DNA of 22,706 bases from a virus. The stretch spans positions 1-22,706 of IMG/VR virus record IMGVR_UViG_3300036770_002436; one strand, written 5' to 3'. The translations under genes were made by a program, and so were the position numbers. The notes under the pieces were generated by a model. That model was not told the origin of the DNA, made no database searches, and saw only the letters and a program-made list of their open reading frames with translations. This document shows positions 20,611 to 22,706 of this stretch, in pieces. Every line of letters starts with the position of its first letter. Positions within the stretch are counted from its first letter, which is position 1.

Positions 20611-20940
20611 ATGGGTACACAGGCTTTCACCAAGATGGGCAACACGGTGGCGTTTACCGCCGCTACAACTGCGCCTACTGCGGTGCAAGCCGTGTCCTCC
20701 ACCTTGGGCGGCAATCAGTACAGAATCATCAATGCTGGCCTTGTAACGGTCTTTCTGGGCTATGGCGCTACCGCGTCTGATGCAAGCAACAATGCTGCAA
20801 TTGTGACCACTACCGGCGACTCTCTGCCGTTGTTGCCTGGCACCGACGAGATACTGACCTTTGTGCCCAACGCCTACTTTACTGGCATCACTGCAAACAG
20901 CACGGCAGTCGTGTATGTGACCCCAGGAGACGGCCTGTAA
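20611..20940 (+). CDS. Small beta-rich virion protein (109 aa)
   Basis: A 109-residue beta-rich, charge-poor protein (MGTQAFTKMGNTVAFTAATT through LGGNQYRIINAGLVTVFLGY). Composition resembles the 15311-15646 and 15656-16072 virion proteins. In a tail-fibre neighbourhood, it could be a small tail or head-decoration protein. AGGA precedes ATG 20611. Confidence 0.7.
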   Translation: MGTQAFTKMGNTVAFTAATTAPTAVQAVSSTLGGNQYRIINAGLVTVFLGYGATASDASNNAAIVTTTGDSLPLLPGTDEILTFVPNAYFTGITANSTAVVYVTPGDGL

Positions 20941-20961
20941 TCCGTCATGGTGTTAAAATAT

Positions 20962-20981
20962 AGCCTTCTTAATAGGAGGCT
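20962..20981 (+). promoter_or_regulatory. RNA hairpin that would hide the HNH ribosome site
   Basis: AGCCTTC (20962-20968) pairs with GGAGGCT (20975-20981) with one G-U pair and a six-base loop TTAATA. The 3' arm contains GGAGG of the Shine-Dalgarno AGGAGG (20974-20979), 4 bp before ATG 20984. Transcripts that include this leader would be translated poorly. Confidence 0.55.
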
Positions 20982-20983
20982 TT

Positions 20984-21442
20984 ATGAAAGTATGTTCGGT
21001 TTGTGCGGCAGAAAAAGATGAGGGTCAGTTCTACAAAGGTTACGCAAAGTGCAAGATTTGTTTTTATGAAGTAGTAAAAAAATACAGGTCTAGTGATGCT
21101 GGTAAAAAAGCAAGACAAAGAGAGGCTATAAACGCTAGGTTGTCGGGCAAGAAACAAATTAGACAACAGAAGTATGAAGAAACAAAAAAGGGAAAGTTGG
21201 TTGCGGAGAGTTACCGTAAAAGGAAACATCAAACGCCTGAAGGAAAGGCTAGGATGGCTGCAAAAAACGCTGTTAGGTACGCATTGAAAAAAGGAAAAAT
21301 TGTAAAAATGCCGTGTTTAATATGTGGTGAAGAGAAAACGGAAGCCCATCATCCCTCATATGCGTGGGATATGCGTCTTTGCGTGACATGGTTGTGTTCT
21401 CAGCATCACAATGAAATACACAACCCTCCGTTGGAGTTGTAG
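20984..21442 (+). CDS. Free-standing HNH endonuclease, probable homing enzyme
   Basis: A 152-residue protein. An N-terminal CxxC-type zinc element (C4, C7, C23, C26), a basic lysine/arginine-rich middle, then an HNH core: MPCLICGEEKTEAHHPSY (C111, C114, H122, H123) and VTWLCSQHHNEIH (C138, H141, H142, H146). These give the metal- and DNA-cleaving motif of phage HNH enzymes, complete as far as can be judged. It is AT-richer than its neighbours and is inserted between virion genes, which fits a mobile homing endonuclease. A hairpin masks its ribosome site. Confidence 0.87.
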   Translation: MKVCSVCAAEKDEGQFYKGYAKCKICFYEVVKKYRSSDAGKKARQREAINARLSGKKQIRQQKYEETKKGKLVAESYRKRKHQTPEGKARMAAKNAVRYALKKGKIVKMPCLICGEEKTEAHHPSYAWDMRLCVTWLCSQHHNEIHNPPLEL

Positions 21443-21444
21443 CC

Positions 21445-22706
21445 ATGTTAAAGACCGTATCCTCAACCATCAATGCCATAGGCGCCCTGAACTACAAGGG
21501 CACTTGGAACGCTAGTACCAACACGCCCACCCTTACGTCTGGTGTAGGGGTTAAGGGTGACTATTACGTAGTCTCTGTTGCTGGCACCACCGATCTCGAT
21601 GGCACTGATTTTTGGGGAGTCGGTGACTGGGCCGTATTCAATGGCGCTATTTGGCAACGGGTTGAGGGTGGTTCAGAGACAGAAACAGACGCAATCATCT
21701 TCAATACTCTAGCCAATGTCACAGTGACCAATGGCGAGATGGCTTGGGACAACGATGACAAAAGACGCACCGTTGCCGTTGGAATCAATGGCGACACGTT
21801 TTACATGTTTCAAGATGAAATCATCAGGATTCGGGCTAGTGCGCCGATTACCAAGGGCCAGGTGGTCATGTTTACCGGCACCTTGGGGGCTTCTGGTGGC
21901 CTTACGGGGGCACCTGCATCGGGTCTAACCCCCGAGCAAGCCAACTACATTCTTGGGGTTGCTGAAGACAACTTCAACACAAATGACTGGGGCAACGTCA
22001 AAACCCTGGGTGAGATTTTTAATATTGATACCACTGGTGGCGCAGAGAACTGGCAGCAAAGCGACGTTCTGTACTACAACCCGCTGGTGGCGGGTGGCTT
22101 AACCAACGTCAAACCAACGGCGCCTGCTGCCATTGCTGTCATTGCTGCGGTGGTTTATGTCAGTGCCTCTGCTGGCATTTTGTTTGTACGTCCTACCTAT
22201 GGGTCTGTTTTGGGTGGAATGAACGGGGACGTAAACCTTACCAACGTAGCCAACAACGAGATCATTAGTTACGACTCGGGCACCCAAGTATGGGTCAATC
22301 TGCCTGCTGCAAACCTTGTTGCTGGCATAGGACTTGACGGCGGTGGCTTAGCCAATGCCAACTCAACCGTAACGTTTGACCTGGCTAATACAACGGTTAC
22401 GTCAGGCACCTATGGCGATGCAGCAAACGTGGCTCAGTTTACGGTGGATGCCCAAGGGCGTCTGACTGCGGCTGCCAACGTTGCCATCTCGATCTCCACT
22501 GCCAACGTCACTGGCCTGGGCACCATGGCGGTCCAAGACGCCAATAACGTAGCCATTACAGGCGGCAGTGTAAATGTCGCAACGCTTGAGGGTGCAAACG
22601 TAACAGTGACCGCTAACTTGTATGCTAATTTAGCCACTGCAAACACGGCTGCCATGCCTGATCCTAGCCTGCCGTTGAACCCTGAAGGCTACTTAGAAGT
22701 GGTTAT
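21445..22706 (+). CDS. Tail fibre protein, 3' end cut by window edge
   Basis: At least 420 codons with no stop from ATG 21445. The N terminus includes NAIGALNYKGTWNASTNTPT and GVGVKGDYYVVSVAGTTDLD, the repeat pattern of fibre shafts. Later GTYGDAANVAQFTVDAQGRL (near residues 327-346) is the signature fibre repeat, and AMPDPSLPLNPEGYLEVV comes near the right edge. It shares the 'NV-x-ITGG-x-VN' element with the fibre at 18788. The start follows the HNH stop by 2 bases, with a weak ribosome site (GGAG at distance), so it may have been separated from its original upstream neighbour by the HNH insertion. Confidence 0.8.
   Translation, partial: MLKTVSSTINAIGALNYKGTWNASTNTPTLTSGVGVKGDYYVVSVAGTTDLDGTDFWGVGDWAVFNGAIWQRVEGGSETETDAIIFNTLANVTVTNGEMAWDNDDKRRTVAVGINGDTFYMFQDEIIRIRASAPITKGQVVMFTGTLGASGGLTGAPASGLTPEQANYILGVAEDNFNTNDWGNVKTLGEIFNIDTTGGAENWQQSDVLYYNPLVAGGLTNVKPTAPAAIAVIAAVVYVSASAGILFVRPTYGSVLGGMNGDVNLTNVANNEIISYDSGTQVWVNLPAANLVAGIGLDGGGLANANSTVTFDLANTTVTSGTYGDAANVAQFTVDAQGRLTAAANVAISISTANVTGLGTMAVQDANNVAITGGSVNVATLEGANVTVTANLYANLATANTAAMPDPSLPLNPEGYLEVV

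Noticed and set aside
20941-20961. T4-late-like promoter from TTAAAATATA
   Set aside because: Only suggestive AT-richness; no -35 and no proof; kept only as a remark in the HNH finding.
1-22706. CRISPR arrays, tRNAs, integrase or attachment sites
   Set aside because: No regularly spaced repeats with unique spacers, no tRNA cloverleaf and no integrase-like gene were seen by eye.

Overview
The window is most likely part of a tailed-phage genome (Caudoviricetes, probably with a podovirus-type virion) from a Gram-negative, perhaps freshwater proteobacterial, host. The reasons are a large terminase, portal, scaffold-like gene, major capsid protein, P22 gp4-like adaptor, tail-tube or stabilisation protein and tail fibres in canonical order, tightly packed genes with ATGA overlaps, and strong Shine-Dalgarno sites. 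Both ends cut through genes. I saw no tRNA, integrase, CRISPR array or lysis gene. The host is an inference from composition and gene families only.

Layout. (1) 1-3235, minus strand: an early/replication operon of nine genes, including a candidate single-strand annealing protein and a YqaJ-type exonuclease, a two-component homologous-recombination system, plus small proteins. A minus-strand promoter sits at about 3279-3307. (2) 3236-3837: a non-coding region with three perfect DnaA boxes (3367-3375, 3379-3387, 3523-3531) around an AT-rich stretch, CTATAG palindromes, an 8-bp inverted repeat and three iteron-like repeats at 3541-3600. It is a candidate replication origin. (3) 3834-5421, minus strand: a G+C-rich four-gene cassette with its own promoter/operator and intrinsic terminator. 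It encodes a small membrane protein, a cysteine-cluster protein that may be radical-SAM-like, and two small unknown proteins. (4) 5376-5968: a divergent control region with CTATAG palindromes, two G-quadruplex motifs, a 27-bp repeat pair and dyads at both candidate promoters. (5) 5969-8510, plus strand: small regulatory or zinc-binding proteins, then a GT2-like glycosyltransferase and a SAM methyltransferase. (6) 8507-12985: terminase, HTH protein, zinc-ribbon protein, portal and two tiny genes, closed by an intrinsic terminator. (7) 13021 to the end: a new TTGACA promoter, then a scaffold-like protein, major capsid, small virion proteins, adaptor, tail protein, fibre genes, an intruding HNH endonuclease, and a second fibre gene running off the edge.

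Seven genes are 59 codons or shorter (3065-3235, 3877-4017, 6882-7037, 12738-12917, 12920-12985, 20459-20608 and, after start correction, 2695-2871). They are supported mainly by ribosome sites and by overlaps with their neighbours. The least ordinary parts are the G+C-rich minus-strand cassette with its flanking repeat-rich regions, and the HNH gene whose Shine-Dalgarno lies inside a hairpin.
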